NCBI GenBank assembly: GCA_029210625.1
Contig: JARGFU010000002.1
Location: forward strand, 227,290 to 291,289
Origin: Deltaproteobacteria bacterium
GTDB taxonomy: Bacteria; Myxococcota; Myxococcia; SLRQ01
Reading direction: 5' to 3'
Length of the DNA stretch: 64,000 nt
The notes beneath the pieces were generated by a model. The model made no database searches. It was not told the origin of the DNA and saw nothing but the letters and a program-made list of their open reading frames with translations. Positions 1-8,271 of the stretch are shown here, piece by piece. Made by a program: the position numbers and the translations under genes. Position 1 is the first letter of the stretch. Each line of letters begins with the position of its first letter.

Positions 1-2579
1 TTCTTCTTCTTGGGTTTCTTCTTCTTGGGCTTGTCGTCGGACAGCTTGCCCTCGGCGAACTGCTCGGCCAGCTCGGTGTTGGCGACCGGCAGGTAGAAGA
101 GGTCGAGGGTCTGCACCATCACCAGGGCGAAGAAGCCCAGGAAGTGCGCCGCCGCGGCGAGGCCCGCGCAGGTCGCCCAGAGCCGGGTGGCGAAGGCGTC
201 CTTCACCGCCTCGGGCGGCGCCGCCGGGCGGAAGACCCGGATCCGGTAGTGCCCGTCGTCGAGGGCGAGCTCGAGGCGATCGAGGGTGGCGAGATCGACG
301 CTGGCCGGGCCGGCGACCGCGTCACCCTGGCCGAACTCGCCGTGGAAGTGCACCGCGCTGACGCCGGCCGGCACGTTCACGCGGCAGCCGCCCTTCCTCA
401 TCTTGGCGAGCGGTTTCCTCTCGGAGGGGTGCTTGAACTTCTTGCCGGCGGTGAGGATCGCGGCGCTCTGGACCACCTCCTGCTGGAGGTGGAGCACCTC
501 GGCCACCGGGCCGCTCTGGGCGTCCACCCGCTCGTCACCGAGGGTGAGGGCGGCGACCTCGCTGCCGCCGACGATCTGCTGCACCGGGAAGTAGGAGGGC
601 TGCCCGACCTCGAGGTCGTCGTCCTCGGGATCGTCCCGGTAGATGTCGATGGCGCTGCCGTCGGGTGGCAGGCCGGAGAGGTCGAGGTCGGTGGCCGCCG
701 GCGGCCGCGGCTGCGGCAGGATCGGCCTCTTGATCTTGGGCTCGGTGCCGGTCCGGGCCTTCTCCTTCTCGATGCGGGCCGCGGCCTTCGCCTGCGCCTT
801 GCGCTCCTTCTCCTCGCGGGCCTTGCGGGCCTTCTCTTCCTTGGCCGCCTGCGCGGCGGCCTTGCGCGCGGCCTTCTCCTCCCGGGCCGCCGTGTCCTCG
901 ACCGGGGCGGAGGGGGCGCGCTCGTGGCGCGTCTCGGGCTGCTGCAGGGCGTGGCCGAGCTGGCTGGCGGGATCCGTCGCCATCTCCTCGGCCAGCGGGG
1001 GCCGGGCGGCGCCGAGGGGATCCGCGGCGAGCTCGGGCGGCCGGTCGACCACCATGGTGGCGTCCGAGCCGGTGTGGGCCGCGGCGGGGGCCTTGTTGCT
1101 CGCGGGGCGCACCCGGAAGGTGAAGCGGCCGGCGGCGACGGTGTCCTCGGGGCCGAGGACCGCGAAGTCCACCCGCTCCCCGTTCACGTCCACCGGACCG
1201 CCGGTGGTCGTCAGCATGATCGTGTCACCGTCCCGGTGGAGGACGGCGTGCTTCTCGGCCACCGTCTTGTCGCCGGCGGCGCGCAGGTGCGCGCGAGGCC
1301 CCGAGCCCACGACGGCCTCATCGGGGAGCTCGACGGTGCGCATCACCCGGTCGCCGACGAGGATCTCGACGTGGATGCCCTTGGGCGCGATCCCCGGGCC
1401 GACGCCGTCGGTGACCACCGGGGCCTTGGTGGTCATGGCCGCCAGCAGCTCCTGAGAGACCTGGACCTGGCGGGTCTCCTCTCCCTCCTCCTCGTCGTCC
1501 TCCTCCTCCGGGGCAGCGGGCGCCGGGGCCTCGGCCATCGCGGGCTCGCGCGCCTGGGAGGGGGTGCCCATGTTGAAGACGTAGGAGAGGGAGTCGACGG
1601 TCTCGGAGTCGAACTCGGCCTCCCCGCCGCTCTGGATGACCTTCAGCCAGGCCTCGAGGCGATCGGGGAAGAGGCTCTTCATGAAGCGGGCGAGGTGCAC
1701 CGGCGTGATGGGCGAGCCCTGGCCGTGGAGGAAGCGCTCCAGGGCCATGTGCATCCGGTGGCAGTCCTTGAAGCGATCGCCGGGCTTCTTCTCGAGAGCC
1801 CGCATCACGATGGCCTCGAGCTCGGCCGGGACGTTCGCCCGGATCGAGGAGGGCTTCGCCGGCGTGGTCTCGCAGATGGCCTTCACCGTCGCCAGATCGG
1901 TCTCGTGCGAGTAGAGCCGCTGGCCGGTGATCATCTCCCAGAGCACGATGCCCAGGGAGAAGATGTCCGAGCGGTGATCGAGGGGCTGCCCGGAGCACTG
2001 CTCCGGCGACATGTAGCCGTAGTGGCCCTTGACCATCCCCACCCGCGTCTCGCGGATGTGCGACGCGGCCTTGGCGATGCCGAAGTCGACGATCTTCACC
2101 TGCCCCTGGTAGGAGAGCAGGATGTTCGCCGGGGAGAGATCGCGGTGGACGAGGTCGAGGGGCTGGCCCTTGGTGTCGGCCTTGGTGTGGGCGTAGTAGA
2201 GCGCCTCACAGGCCTGGGAGATGACCTTGGCGGCGTAGGCCACCGGCATCGCGCTGTGGCCGCGCTCGCCGATCCGCTTCTGGAGGTAGCGCAGGTTCTC
2301 GCCCTGGACGAACTCCATGGCGATGAAGAGCGAGGAGTTCATCTTCCCCAGGTCGAAGATCTGCACGATGTTCGGGTGAGAGAGCTGGGCGGCCAGCCTC
2401 CCCTCGTCCACGAACATCTGGATGAACTCCTTGTTGGCGAGCAGGTGGGGCAGGATGCGCTTGAGGACGACGAGCTTCTCGAAGCCCTCGAGGCCGCGCT
2501 GGCGCGCCAGCCAGATCTCGGCCATGCCGCCAGTGGCGAGGTGCCGGAGCACCTGGTAGCGCTGGGAGGTTCCTGCCAC
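1..2579 (-). CDS. Ser/Thr protein kinase - FHA-like - transmembrane fusion protein (3' end beyond window)
   Basis: At least 859 residues; the reading frame is still open at base 1. The GTG start at 2579 lies 3 bases after the preceding stop with a GGAAGAG-type ribosome site. Residues 1 to about 280 form a eukaryotic-type kinase: glycine loop around 15-23, Lys40 in VVLKRIL, catalytic loop HRDLSPANIL starting at His145, DFG at 165-167, and GYMSPEQ. Residues about 385-500 resemble an FHA domain, with an AEKHAVL segment followed by VNGERV. A Lys/Ala/Glu-rich coiled-coil stretch lies near 560-600 and one hydrophobic helix near 801-825, followed by the Lys-rich DDKPKKKKPKKK at the window edge. In Myxococcus, GltG-type proteins have a cytoplasmic FHA domain, one membrane helix and periplasmic TonB-like domains, so the missing C-terminus may be AgmX/PglI-like (inference). 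It closes the ExbB/ExbD operon, suggesting phosphorylation-linked control of an energised envelope machine. Confidence 0.85.
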   Translation of the reverse strand, partial: MAGTSQRYQVLRHLATGGMAEIWLARQRGLEGFEKLVVLKRILPHLLANKEFIQMFVDEGRLAAQLSHPNIVQIFDLGKMNSSLFIAMEFVQGENLRYLQKRIGERGHSAMPVAYAAKVISQACEALYYAHTKADTKGQPLDLVHRDLSPANILLSYQGQVKIVDFGIAKAASHIRETRVGMVKGHYGYMSPEQCSGQPLDHRSDIFSLGIVLWEMITGQRLYSHETDLATVKAICETTPAKPSSIRANVPAELEAIVMRALEKKPGDRFKDCHRMHMALERFLHGQGSPITPVHLARFMKSLFPDRLEAWLKVIQSGGEAEFDSETVDSLSYVFNMGTPSQAREPAMAEAPAPAAPEEEDDEEEGEETRQVQVSQELLAAMTTKAPVVTDGVGPGIAPKGIHVEILVGDRVMRTVELPDEAVVGSGPRAHLRAAGDKTVAEKHAVLHRDGDTIMLTTTGGPVDVNGERVDFAVLGPEDTVAAGRFTFRVRPASNKAPAAAHTGSDATMVVDRPPELAADPLGAARPPLAEEMATDPASQLGHALQQPETRHERAPSAPVEDTAAREEKAARKAAAQAAKEEKARKAREEKERKAQAKAAARIEKEKARTGTEPKIKRPILPQPRPPAATDLDLSGLPPDGSAIDIYRDDPEDDDLEVGQPSYFPVQQIVGGSEVAALTLGDERVDAQSGPVAEVLHLQQEVVQSAAILTAGKKFKHPSERKPLAKMRKGGCRVNVPAGVSAVHFHGEFGQGDAVAGPASVDLATLDRLELALDDGHYRIRVFRPAAPPEAVKDAFATRLWATCAGLAAAAHFLGFFALVMVQTLDLFYLPVANTELAEQFAEGKLSDDKPKKKKPKKK

Positions 2580-2582
2580 GGT

Positions 2583-3056
2583 CTACTCTTCCTTGTCCTG
2601 CACGTCCTTGCCGAGCACGGGCTCGACGATCTGCTGGAGGTAGCTCTGCCGCATCGAGAGGAGGGGGGGCAGCTTCCGGGGGGCGCGCTGGAAGAGGTAG
2701 ACCGCGCCGGAGGTGGCGGTCTGTCCCTTCACCAGGCGGGCGTCGAACTCCATGCGGTTGGAGCGGCGCAAGGAGGCGCCCGGGGGAGGGGCCGCGCCGC
2801 CGCCCTCTTCGCCCTCGGAGAGGCCGGTGAGGTCGCCCTCACCCGAGTCGAGGATGTCGCTGGCCTCCGCCGGAGCCGCGGCCGGGGGCGCCGCCTCGGG
2901 GACGGGATCCGGCTTGGGCGGAGGCTTCTTCTTGCCGGGCCGGCGCGTCTTCTTGCGGCAGCCTGCTGCCACGTCATCGCCGCGGGGCGCGCCGGCCTGG
3001 GCGAGGGCCGGCAGGGAGAGCAGGAGGGCCGCGACGATGGAGAGGAGGAGCTTCAT
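2583..3056 (-). CDS. Small secreted protein with Lys/Pro-rich linker
   Basis: 157 residues with a clear Sec signal peptide (MKLLLSIVAALLL, cleavage expected after ALAQA). A Lys/Pro-rich linker (RRPGKKKPPPKPDPVP) and an Ala/Pro/Gly-rich acidic segment follow. The C-terminal third, about residues 95-157, looks folded and ends in a charged tail. I recognise no family. The start overlaps the stop of the upstream ExbD gene by 4 bases (ATGA type), so it is probably translationally coupled to it. The kinase gene begins 3 bases after its stop. Its position between the motor genes and the membrane kinase suggests a periplasmic accessory or linker subunit (inference). Confidence 0.8.
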   Translation of the reverse strand: MKLLLSIVAALLLSLPALAQAGAPRGDDVAAGCRKKTRRPGKKKPPPKPDPVPEAAPPAAAPAEASDILDSGEGDLTGLSEGEEGGGAAPPPGASLRRSNRMEFDARLVKGQTATSGAVYLFQRAPRKLPPLLSMRQSYLQQIVEPVLGKDVQDKEE

Positions 3057-3592
3057 TTCTTCATGATCGCCAGCCGGTACTTGGAGAACCCGGCGATGCG
3101 GGCCGAGCGCATCACCAGGTAGAGCGTCTGGTAGTCGAGGTTCTTGTCGCCCTGCATCAGGACGATGGTGCCCGCCTCCTCCTCCTCGGTGGCGGGATCC
3201 TCCGCCTCCGCCTCGGGGTCGGCGTCCTCTTCCTCGTCGGCGGCCTGGTCGCCGCCCGGGGGGTTCTTCTCGAGGAAGATGGCCTCGAGGACCTCCACCA
3301 CCGGGTCGATCTGACCGGCCTGGTAGTCCTCGGCCGTGGCCTTGCCCTTCTGCAGGGCGTAGACCTTCTTGTCCTCGACGATGATCGCGTCGGGGGTGAT
3401 CGACATGTTCACCGCGGGCTTGAAGACGCTCTGCGCCGAGGACTCGGGCAGGGTGAGGTCGGGGTTCAGCTTGAAGTCGTAGTCCTCGGCCTCGAAGCTC
3501 ACGATCAGGAAGATCAGGATGATCGTGAACATGTCGAGGAGGCTCGTCAGCATCAGGGCCGGCGCCTTCTTCTTCTTGACCTGCATCCTCAC
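3053..3592 (-). CDS. ExbD/TolR-family biopolymer transport protein (membrane Asp present)
   Basis: 179 residues. A short basic cytoplasmic N-terminus (MRMQVKKKK) precedes one membrane helix, LTSLLDMFTIILIFLI. It retains the Asp that carries the proton path in ExbD/TolR/AglQ-type proteins. A periplasmic domain follows, with a strongly acidic insertion (EEEDADPEAEAEDPATEEEE) near residues 120-140 that typical ExbD proteins lack. The C-terminal segment ending in YRLAIMKK matches the family's final strand. It overlaps both neighbours by 4 bases. With the second ExbD and ExbB upstream it should form a proton-driven motor complex in the inner membrane. The gene symbol is left open because TolR, ExbD and AglQ/AglS cannot be told apart here. 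Confidence 0.9.
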   Translation of the reverse strand: MRMQVKKKKAPALMLTSLLDMFTIILIFLIVSFEAEDYDFKLNPDLTLPESSAQSVFKPAVNMSITPDAIIVEDKKVYALQKGKATAEDYQAGQIDPVVEVLEAIFLEKNPPGGDQAADEEEDADPEAEAEDPATEEEEAGTIVLMQGDKNLDYQTLYLVMRSARIAGFSKYRLAIMKK

Positions 3593-4164
3593 GGCGCAGG
3601 CTCCTCGGCCGGCTCTTCCGTGCTCGCGCCCTCGGCGTCGGGGTCCGGCCGGATCAGGCGGGAGAAGACGGTGACCGGGAAGAGGGGCTCGTGGACGTCG
3701 TCCTTGCCCTCGGCCTTGATGATCCGCTCCCGGGTGACGTCCAGGATGCTCACCAGATCCTGGTAGACGACCGCCTCGGAGGGGAGGACGATCATCGTGT
3801 CGCTCTTGGGATAGTTGGTCTTGACGTTCAGCACCGCTGCCTGGATGGCCGGGAGATCGAAGCCATCCTTCCCCCTGGGGAAGGTCCCGCCGAGCGCCTC
3901 GAGCTCCTGCTCACTCAGACCACTGGCGGAGGCCGAGAGTTCCACCGAGGCCTCGTCCACCTGCAGGTTCAGGGTGACGATCTCGGTCTTCTCGGGCTCG
4001 TTGGTCCCCTCCGGGGTGTGGGTGGGCAGCGAGGTGGGGATCACGCCGATGTGGTAGAAGGCCGCCCCGAGGAGCAGGAAGGGAATGAGGGTCATCATGA
4101 GGTTCATGATGGGGATCAGGTTCAGATCCTCGGCCTCTTTCGCCTTGCGGAACTTGGAGAACAT
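3589..4164 (-). CDS. ExbD/TolR-family protein with Asn in place of the membrane Asp
   Basis: 191 residues. The N-terminal helix reads LIPIMNLMMTLIPFLLLGAA; where ExbD/TolR proteins carry the proton-binding Asp, this one has Asn. The periplasmic part contains the TNEPEKTEIVTLNLQVDE strand pattern usual in the family and an Ala/Glu/Pro-rich C-terminal tail. It lies 27 bases after ExbB and overlaps the next ExbD by 4 bases. Two TolR-like partners for one TolQ-like protein is also the arrangement of the Myxococcus AglR/AglQ/AglS motor. I infer that this subunit is structural or regulatory and that the 3053-3592 partner does the proton work. Confidence 0.9.
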   Translation of the reverse strand: MFSKFRKAKEAEDLNLIPIMNLMMTLIPFLLLGAAFYHIGVIPTSLPTHTPEGTNEPEKTEIVTLNLQVDEASVELSASASGLSEQELEALGGTFPRGKDGFDLPAIQAAVLNVKTNYPKSDTMIVLPSEAVVYQDLVSILDVTRERIIKAEGKDDVHEPLFPVTVFSRLIRPDPDAEGASTEEPAEEPAP

Positions 4165-4191
4165 TCGCTGAAGGTCTGCTCGTTCGGGTTC

Positions 4192-4875
4192 CTAGGCCAC
4201 GCCCCGGTGGCTCTCGGAGGAGCCGCTGGTGGGCGAGGGGGCCTGCATCTCGCGGACGGTGCCGGTGAGGGCGACCATCAGCTGGCTGGCGCCATCCTCC
4301 ACCTCGAGGACGATCTTCTCGGAGCGCTCCGAGAGGAAGTGGTGGAAGAAGAGGAGGGGCACCGCCACGACGATGCCGAAGGCGGTCGTGTACATGGCCT
4401 GGGAGATGCCGTCGGCCAGGGCGGTCTGCCGCTCGGCGGCGCTGGCGGCCGCGACGCTGGCGAAGGCCGCGATGAGGCCGAAGATGGTGCCGAGCAGCCC
4501 GAGGAGGGTGGCGGTGTTGGCCAGCAGACCCAGGAGGCCGACGCGCTTCTGCAGGTGGGGCAGGGCGCCGATCATCTCCTTCTCCATCGCTCGCTCGATC
4601 TCCTTCTCGCGCCGGTTGGCGCGCAGGAGGCCGGCGCGGACGACGTCCACCACGGGGTGGCGGGTGTTCACCGAGCAGGCGTCCACGGCCTGGCGGAAGC
4701 GGCGGGCCTCCACGTGGCCGACCACCGTCGCCATGAAGCGGCGGATGTCCAGCTTGCGCAGGAGGAAGAGGTTGAAGGCGCGCTCCGCGAAGACGGTGGT
4801 CCCCAGGATGGAGACGATCAGGATGACGTACATCATCCATCCGCCACGACTCAGGTACTCAAGAATGGTGCTCAT
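4192..4875 (-). CDS. MotA/TolQ/ExbB-family proton channel protein
   Basis: 227 residues from the ATG at 4875, which overlaps the upstream lipoprotein stop by 4 bases. Three membrane segments are visible: residues about 10-30 (WMMYVILIVSILGTTVF), and two in the C-terminal half (LLGLLANTATLLGLLGTIFG and MYTTAFGIVVAVPLLFFHHF), the TolQ/ExbB topology. The TATLLGLLGTIFGLI and TTAFGIVVAVPLL blocks are family hallmarks, including the conserved Thr residues lining the proton path. It forms the stator of a proton-driven motor with the two ExbD-like proteins downstream. The next gene starts 27 bases after its stop. Confidence 0.93.
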   Translation of the reverse strand: MSTILEYLSRGGWMMYVILIVSILGTTVFAERAFNLFLLRKLDIRRFMATVVGHVEARRFRQAVDACSVNTRHPVVDVVRAGLLRANRREKEIERAMEKEMIGALPHLQKRVGLLGLLANTATLLGLLGTIFGLIAAFASVAAASAAERQTALADGISQAMYTTAFGIVVAVPLLFFHHFLSERSEKIVLEVEDGASQLMVALTGTVREMQAPSPTSGSSESHRGVA

Positions 4876-5762
4876 GGAGCTCCTTCTCCGGAAATGAGGC
4901 CACTGGTGATCCCGACCTCGTTCTCTTCGCTCTGGATGGTCTCGAGGGTCAGCAGGGTACCCGACTCGGGGGCCGTGCGTCTGATCTCGTGACGTTCCAC
5001 CTTGATTGAGGCTGTATCCGTGTTCAGGGACAGCCAGTCCAACGACCCCGCCGGGATGGCCTGGCATCCATCGTCCACCACCCTGCATATCACGCGATTG
5101 CGGGTCGCGGGGTTGGTGGGGTCGGCCGGGTCGTCGGTGGTCAGCTCGATCTGCACCCAGGTCGCGCCCGAGGGGACCCACTCGACGAGCATCTCGGCGC
5201 CCAGCGCCTCCCGGGAGGTCGTCAGCCCCTCGAGGGGGGCGGCGGCGGTCACGGCCTCGTCGACCGAGGGGAAGGTGGCCGCGCCGCTGGTGTCGGCCTG
5301 CCAGCTGGCCCGCAGCTCCTCGCTGCCCAGGACGCTGGCCTGGGGCGAGGAGGCATAGGCGCCGCTGACCGTGCCCACGTCGAGGGCCCCGCCGGGCAGG
5401 CCCTCGATCCGGGCGCCCTGCACGGTGAGGGCCGCGGGGGGGGTGTCGATGACCGGCACGCCCACCACTCGCCAGCAGTTCTCCCCGTCCATGTCCACCG
5501 GGGCCGGGGAGCCCTGGTAGGGGGTGAAGTCGAAGACCAGGATCTTCACGGTGCCCGCGGCGCCGCCGCCGATGCGATCGGTGCGCTGCTCGGCGGTGAC
5601 CACGGCCTCCCTCCCGGGGGCGTCCCCGGGGCCGGCGCCCGGGGGCAGCTCCAGGATCGGCAGGGCGCGATCCAGGCACTCCTCGGGGACCTTGCCGCCG
5701 CCGGTGCCGCAGGCCAGGGAGAGGGCCGCCAGGGTCGCGGGCAAGAGGGCGATCCTTCTCAT
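4872..5762 (-). CDS. Lipoprotein of unknown function
   Basis: 296 residues from the ATG at 5762. The N-terminus MRRIALLPATLAALSLACGTGGG is a lipoprotein signal with Cys at position 18. The mature part is rich in beta-strand-like segments with alternating hydrophobic residues (TVKILVFDFTPYQG, MLVEWVPSGATWVQIEL) and has a few cysteines (NCW, VICRVV, DDGC). I recognise no family. It overlaps the upstream VWA lipoprotein stop and the downstream ExbB start by 4 bases each, so it sits firmly inside the motor operon. It may be an outer-membrane or periplasmic partner of the motor (inference). Confidence 0.85.
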   Translation of the reverse strand: MRRIALLPATLAALSLACGTGGGKVPEECLDRALPILELPPGAGPGDAPGREAVVTAEQRTDRIGGGAAGTVKILVFDFTPYQGSPAPVDMDGENCWRVVGVPVIDTPPAALTVQGARIEGLPGGALDVGTVSGAYASSPQASVLGSEELRASWQADTSGAATFPSVDEAVTAAAPLEGLTTSREALGAEMLVEWVPSGATWVQIELTTDDPADPTNPATRNRVICRVVDDGCQAIPAGSLDWLSLNTDTASIKVERHEIRRTAPESGTLLTLETIQSEENEVGITSGLISGEGAP

Positions 5763-7723
5763 GGCTGGCCTCCCAGGGGTGGCCGCACGAACTCCTCGTC
5801 CATCACCGTCACGATCGCATCGGGCGGGTTGCGGAAGTCGGGCGGGATGTACTGAACGGGCAGGTTCGCGATCCGGAAGGGGCCGGGGATGGTGGTGCGA
5901 TCCTCGGGTGCCTGGGCGAAGTAGATGAAGAGGTCGTTCCAGCCGCCCTCGACCTCGCCGCCGGTGGGCAGGGTCTCCATCAGCTTCACGTTGCGGACCG
6001 TGTAGGAGAGGCACTGGCGCTCGCGGAAGATGACCCGCACCGACTCCTGGGTGTCGACCGGTGGAAGCTGCGCCGGATCGGCGCGGATGAGGAGCTTGCG
6101 GCCGGCCTCTCCCTGCACGGGGGCGTAGGAGGAGGAGGGCACCTCGACCTCGCCCCCGTTGCCCACGGCGACCGCGGGCCCCGGCCGGGCGTCGAGGGGA
6201 TCCTGCCAGGTGAGGCTGGGGGCTGCCCCGGCGAAGAAGCGCAGGGTCCCCACGCCGCCGATGCCGTCGGCCGTGCCGTCCGAGATGCCGATGATCTCCA
6301 CGCCCGTGAGGTAGCGCAGGCGCGAGGCGCTGGGCTCGGAGGAGAAGCCCTCGTCGACGATCTGGTAGCGGTAGCCCTGGGCGAGGTGCCCGGTGGCGTC
6401 CGAGCTGCGGGGGTCAGTGTGGGCCGCGACCTCGTCGGCGTTGCTCACTCCGTCGCCGTCGATGTCCCCCACCGCGTCCGGGTTCACGTAGTCGGTGCCG
6501 CTCACCAGCTCGAGGCGGTCGGGGAGGGCGTCGCCGTCGGAGTCGACCAGGGAGGGGTCGGTGCCGATCAGGGCCTCGTCACAGTTGGAGAGGCCATCCC
6601 GGTCGAGATCCCGCTCGGGGTTCTCGAGAGGGGTGCAGGCCGAGGGGGTGTTGATCGCGAGCGGATCGAAGCCCACCAGGATCTCGACCAGATCGCCGAT
6701 CCCGTCGCCGTCGCTGTCACGCAGATCGGGAAGGGTGCCCTCGAGCTCCTCGTCGGCGTCGGGCAGGCCGTCGGCGTCCGAGTCGACCACCTGCCCATCC
6801 GCGGTGGCGATCGAGTTGGCGTTGGAGACCAGCAGGTGCTTGGCCGAGAGCACCGTGCGCAGGTTCAGCACGTCCAGCCCGGTGAGGGTGAAGGTGTTGG
6901 GCGACGCGAAGCGCTGGTAGAGCCCGGAGCCGGCGAAGGCCATCCGGCCCATGCCCCAGCCCACGGTGTCGTTGTCGGAGGAGGCCAGCTCGGCGGCGAG
7001 GTGGACCACGTGGAGGCGCAGGCCCGCGGCGCCGGCCCGCTGGACGGCCTCGGACATCTCCACCACGTCCAGCACCTCGAGCTGCGCCTGGCAATTCGGA
7101 TCCTGAACGTTGCCGCCGGTGATGCAGGCGGTGTCGGTGGGCTGACAGCACTCGGAGCGCATGGTCAGGGGCTGGTGGAGGCCGGCGTTGGCCAGGATGA
7201 TGACGTACTGGGTGAGGATCCGCTCGCCCGAGGTGACCTCGGCCATGTCCCCCTCGATGAGGGCGCGGGCGGTGCGCAGGCCCTCGCGGTAGCGGCGGCA
7301 CTGGAAGTTGCCGATGCAGGGCTGGGGCAGCGAGAGCTGGTTGATGGCGTTGAGCAGCTCGCCCGGGTTCCGGGTGAAGTTGCCCTCGAGGGGGGCGAGC
7401 TTGCGGCTGGCGCCGGCGTAGCCCACCACCGCCAGCTCGTACTCGGGGTGGGTGAGGGCCGACTGGACGAAGGCCGAGAGCACCTGGATCCGCAGGCTGC
7501 CGGGATCGAAGGAGGAGAAGAGGGGGCCGGCGGCCTGATCGACCACCAGCACCACCTTCACCGGGAAGCGGGCCGAGGCCGGATCCTCGGTGCAGACCCG
7601 CCCCTGGAGGGTCATGCGATCCGGCTCCGCCGGCGGGCGGAAGCGGTGGTAGAGGTTCGCCTCGGTGCAGGCCGCCAGCGTGGTGAAGAGGCCGAGGGTG
7701 GAGAGGAGCGCGAGCCGCCGCAT
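5759..7723 (-). CDS. VWA-like lipoprotein with TSP3-type repeats and degenerate MIDAS
   Basis: 654 residues. The lipoprotein signal MRRLALLSTLGLFTTLAAC gives Cys19. An N-terminal motif, LQGRVCTEDPASARFPVKVV, leads into a von Willebrand factor A fold. The metal-site motif reads D62-Q-A-A-G rather than DxSxS, so metal binding is doubtful. Residues about 320-445 carry D-x-D-x-D-G repeats (DSDADGLPD, DSDGDGIGD, DSDGDALPD, DIDGDGVSN), expected to bind calcium. The C-terminal about 200 residues are shared with the two VWA lipoproteins encoded at 8566-10830 and 10835-13018. It overlaps its upstream neighbour by one base (TGATG) and the downstream lipoprotein by four. A surface-exposed adhesin or scaffold is the likely role (inference). 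Confidence 0.9.
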   Translation of the reverse strand: MRRLALLSTLGLFTTLAACTEANLYHRFRPPAEPDRMTLQGRVCTEDPASARFPVKVVLVVDQAAGPLFSSFDPGSLRIQVLSAFVQSALTHPEYELAVVGYAGASRKLAPLEGNFTRNPGELLNAINQLSLPQPCIGNFQCRRYREGLRTARALIEGDMAEVTSGERILTQYVIILANAGLHQPLTMRSECCQPTDTACITGGNVQDPNCQAQLEVLDVVEMSEAVQRAGAAGLRLHVVHLAAELASSDNDTVGWGMGRMAFAGSGLYQRFASPNTFTLTGLDVLNLRTVLSAKHLLVSNANSIATADGQVVDSDADGLPDADEELEGTLPDLRDSDGDGIGDLVEILVGFDPLAINTPSACTPLENPERDLDRDGLSNCDEALIGTDPSLVDSDGDALPDRLELVSGTDYVNPDAVGDIDGDGVSNADEVAAHTDPRSSDATGHLAQGYRYQIVDEGFSSEPSASRLRYLTGVEIIGISDGTADGIGGVGTLRFFAGAAPSLTWQDPLDARPGPAVAVGNGGEVEVPSSSYAPVQGEAGRKLLIRADPAQLPPVDTQESVRVIFRERQCLSYTVRNVKLMETLPTGGEVEGGWNDLFIYFAQAPEDRTTIPGPFRIANLPVQYIPPDFRNPPDAIVTVMDEEFVRPPLGGQP

Positions 7724-8271
7724 CAGGGCCCCCCGTCCGTGCCGCAGGCGCTGCCGCCGTCGGGGAGGGTGGTGGGATCCCGGGGCTGGAGGGTCTCGCA
7801 GACGTTCGGGGTGCCGCCGAACTGGGCGATCTCGCAGAGGCCGGCCACGCAGGTCTGACCGAAGGCGCAGGAGACGCCCAGGCAGTCGGAGGTGAGCGCC
7901 ACCGTGACGTCGGTGCTGCCGCGGACCGGGAACTCGATCCGGGCCTCCACCCGGGTGACCTCGATCTGATCCCGCAGGCCCTGGACCGTGACCCACATCC
8001 TCCCCGCGCCCTCGCGCAGATCGAAGCTCTGCGGCAGGGCCTCGGGATCGAGGGGGCAGCCGCCGTCGGCGGGGAACTCGTAGAGATCGAAGACCCCGGA
8101 GTAGGACTCGACGCCGTTCTCGTCGGAGAGGGAGAGGCGCAGGGTGTCGACCTCGGTGGGCACGGCCACGTCGCCGCAGACCTCGACGGAGACCGCCGGC
8201 CCCGACAGACACCCCGCTCCCAGAACAATCAGCCCCAGGCCGATCGCGTATGGTCCCCAGAACCTCAGCAA
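7723..8271 (-). CDS. Cysteine-containing lipoprotein, first gene of the motor operon
   Basis: About 182 residues if started at the TTG at 8271, which gives an ideal lipoprotein signal, LLRFWGPYAIGLGLIVLGAGC. No ATG lies close upstream in frame. ATG and GTG codons further up would add a basic, unlikely leader and lie at or before a promoter-like sequence. The mature protein has beta-rich segments (VDTLRLSLSDENG, VEARIEFPVRGSTDVTVAL) and a Cys cluster near the C-terminus (DCLGVSCAFGQTCVAGLCE) like the short Cys motifs of other myxobacterial surface lipoproteins. No family is recognised. It is the first gene of the leftward operon and overlaps the VWA gene start by one base. The start is the least certain part. 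Confidence 0.75.
   Translation of the reverse strand: MLRFWGPYAIGLGLIVLGAGCLSGPAVSVEVCGDVAVPTEVDTLRLSLSDENGVESYSGVFDLYEFPADGGCPLDPEALPQSFDLREGAGRMWVTVQGLRDQIEVTRVEARIEFPVRGSTDVTVALTSDCLGVSCAFGQTCVAGLCEIAQFGGTPNVCETLQPRDPTTLPDGGSACGTDGGP

Noticed and set aside
144-3122. Very long plus-strand frame of 992 codons opposite the kinase gene
   Set aside because: It is a shadow of the minus-strand kinase in GC-rich DNA: Arg/Gly/Leu/His-rich composition with no family motifs, while the minus strand shows complete kinase motifs.
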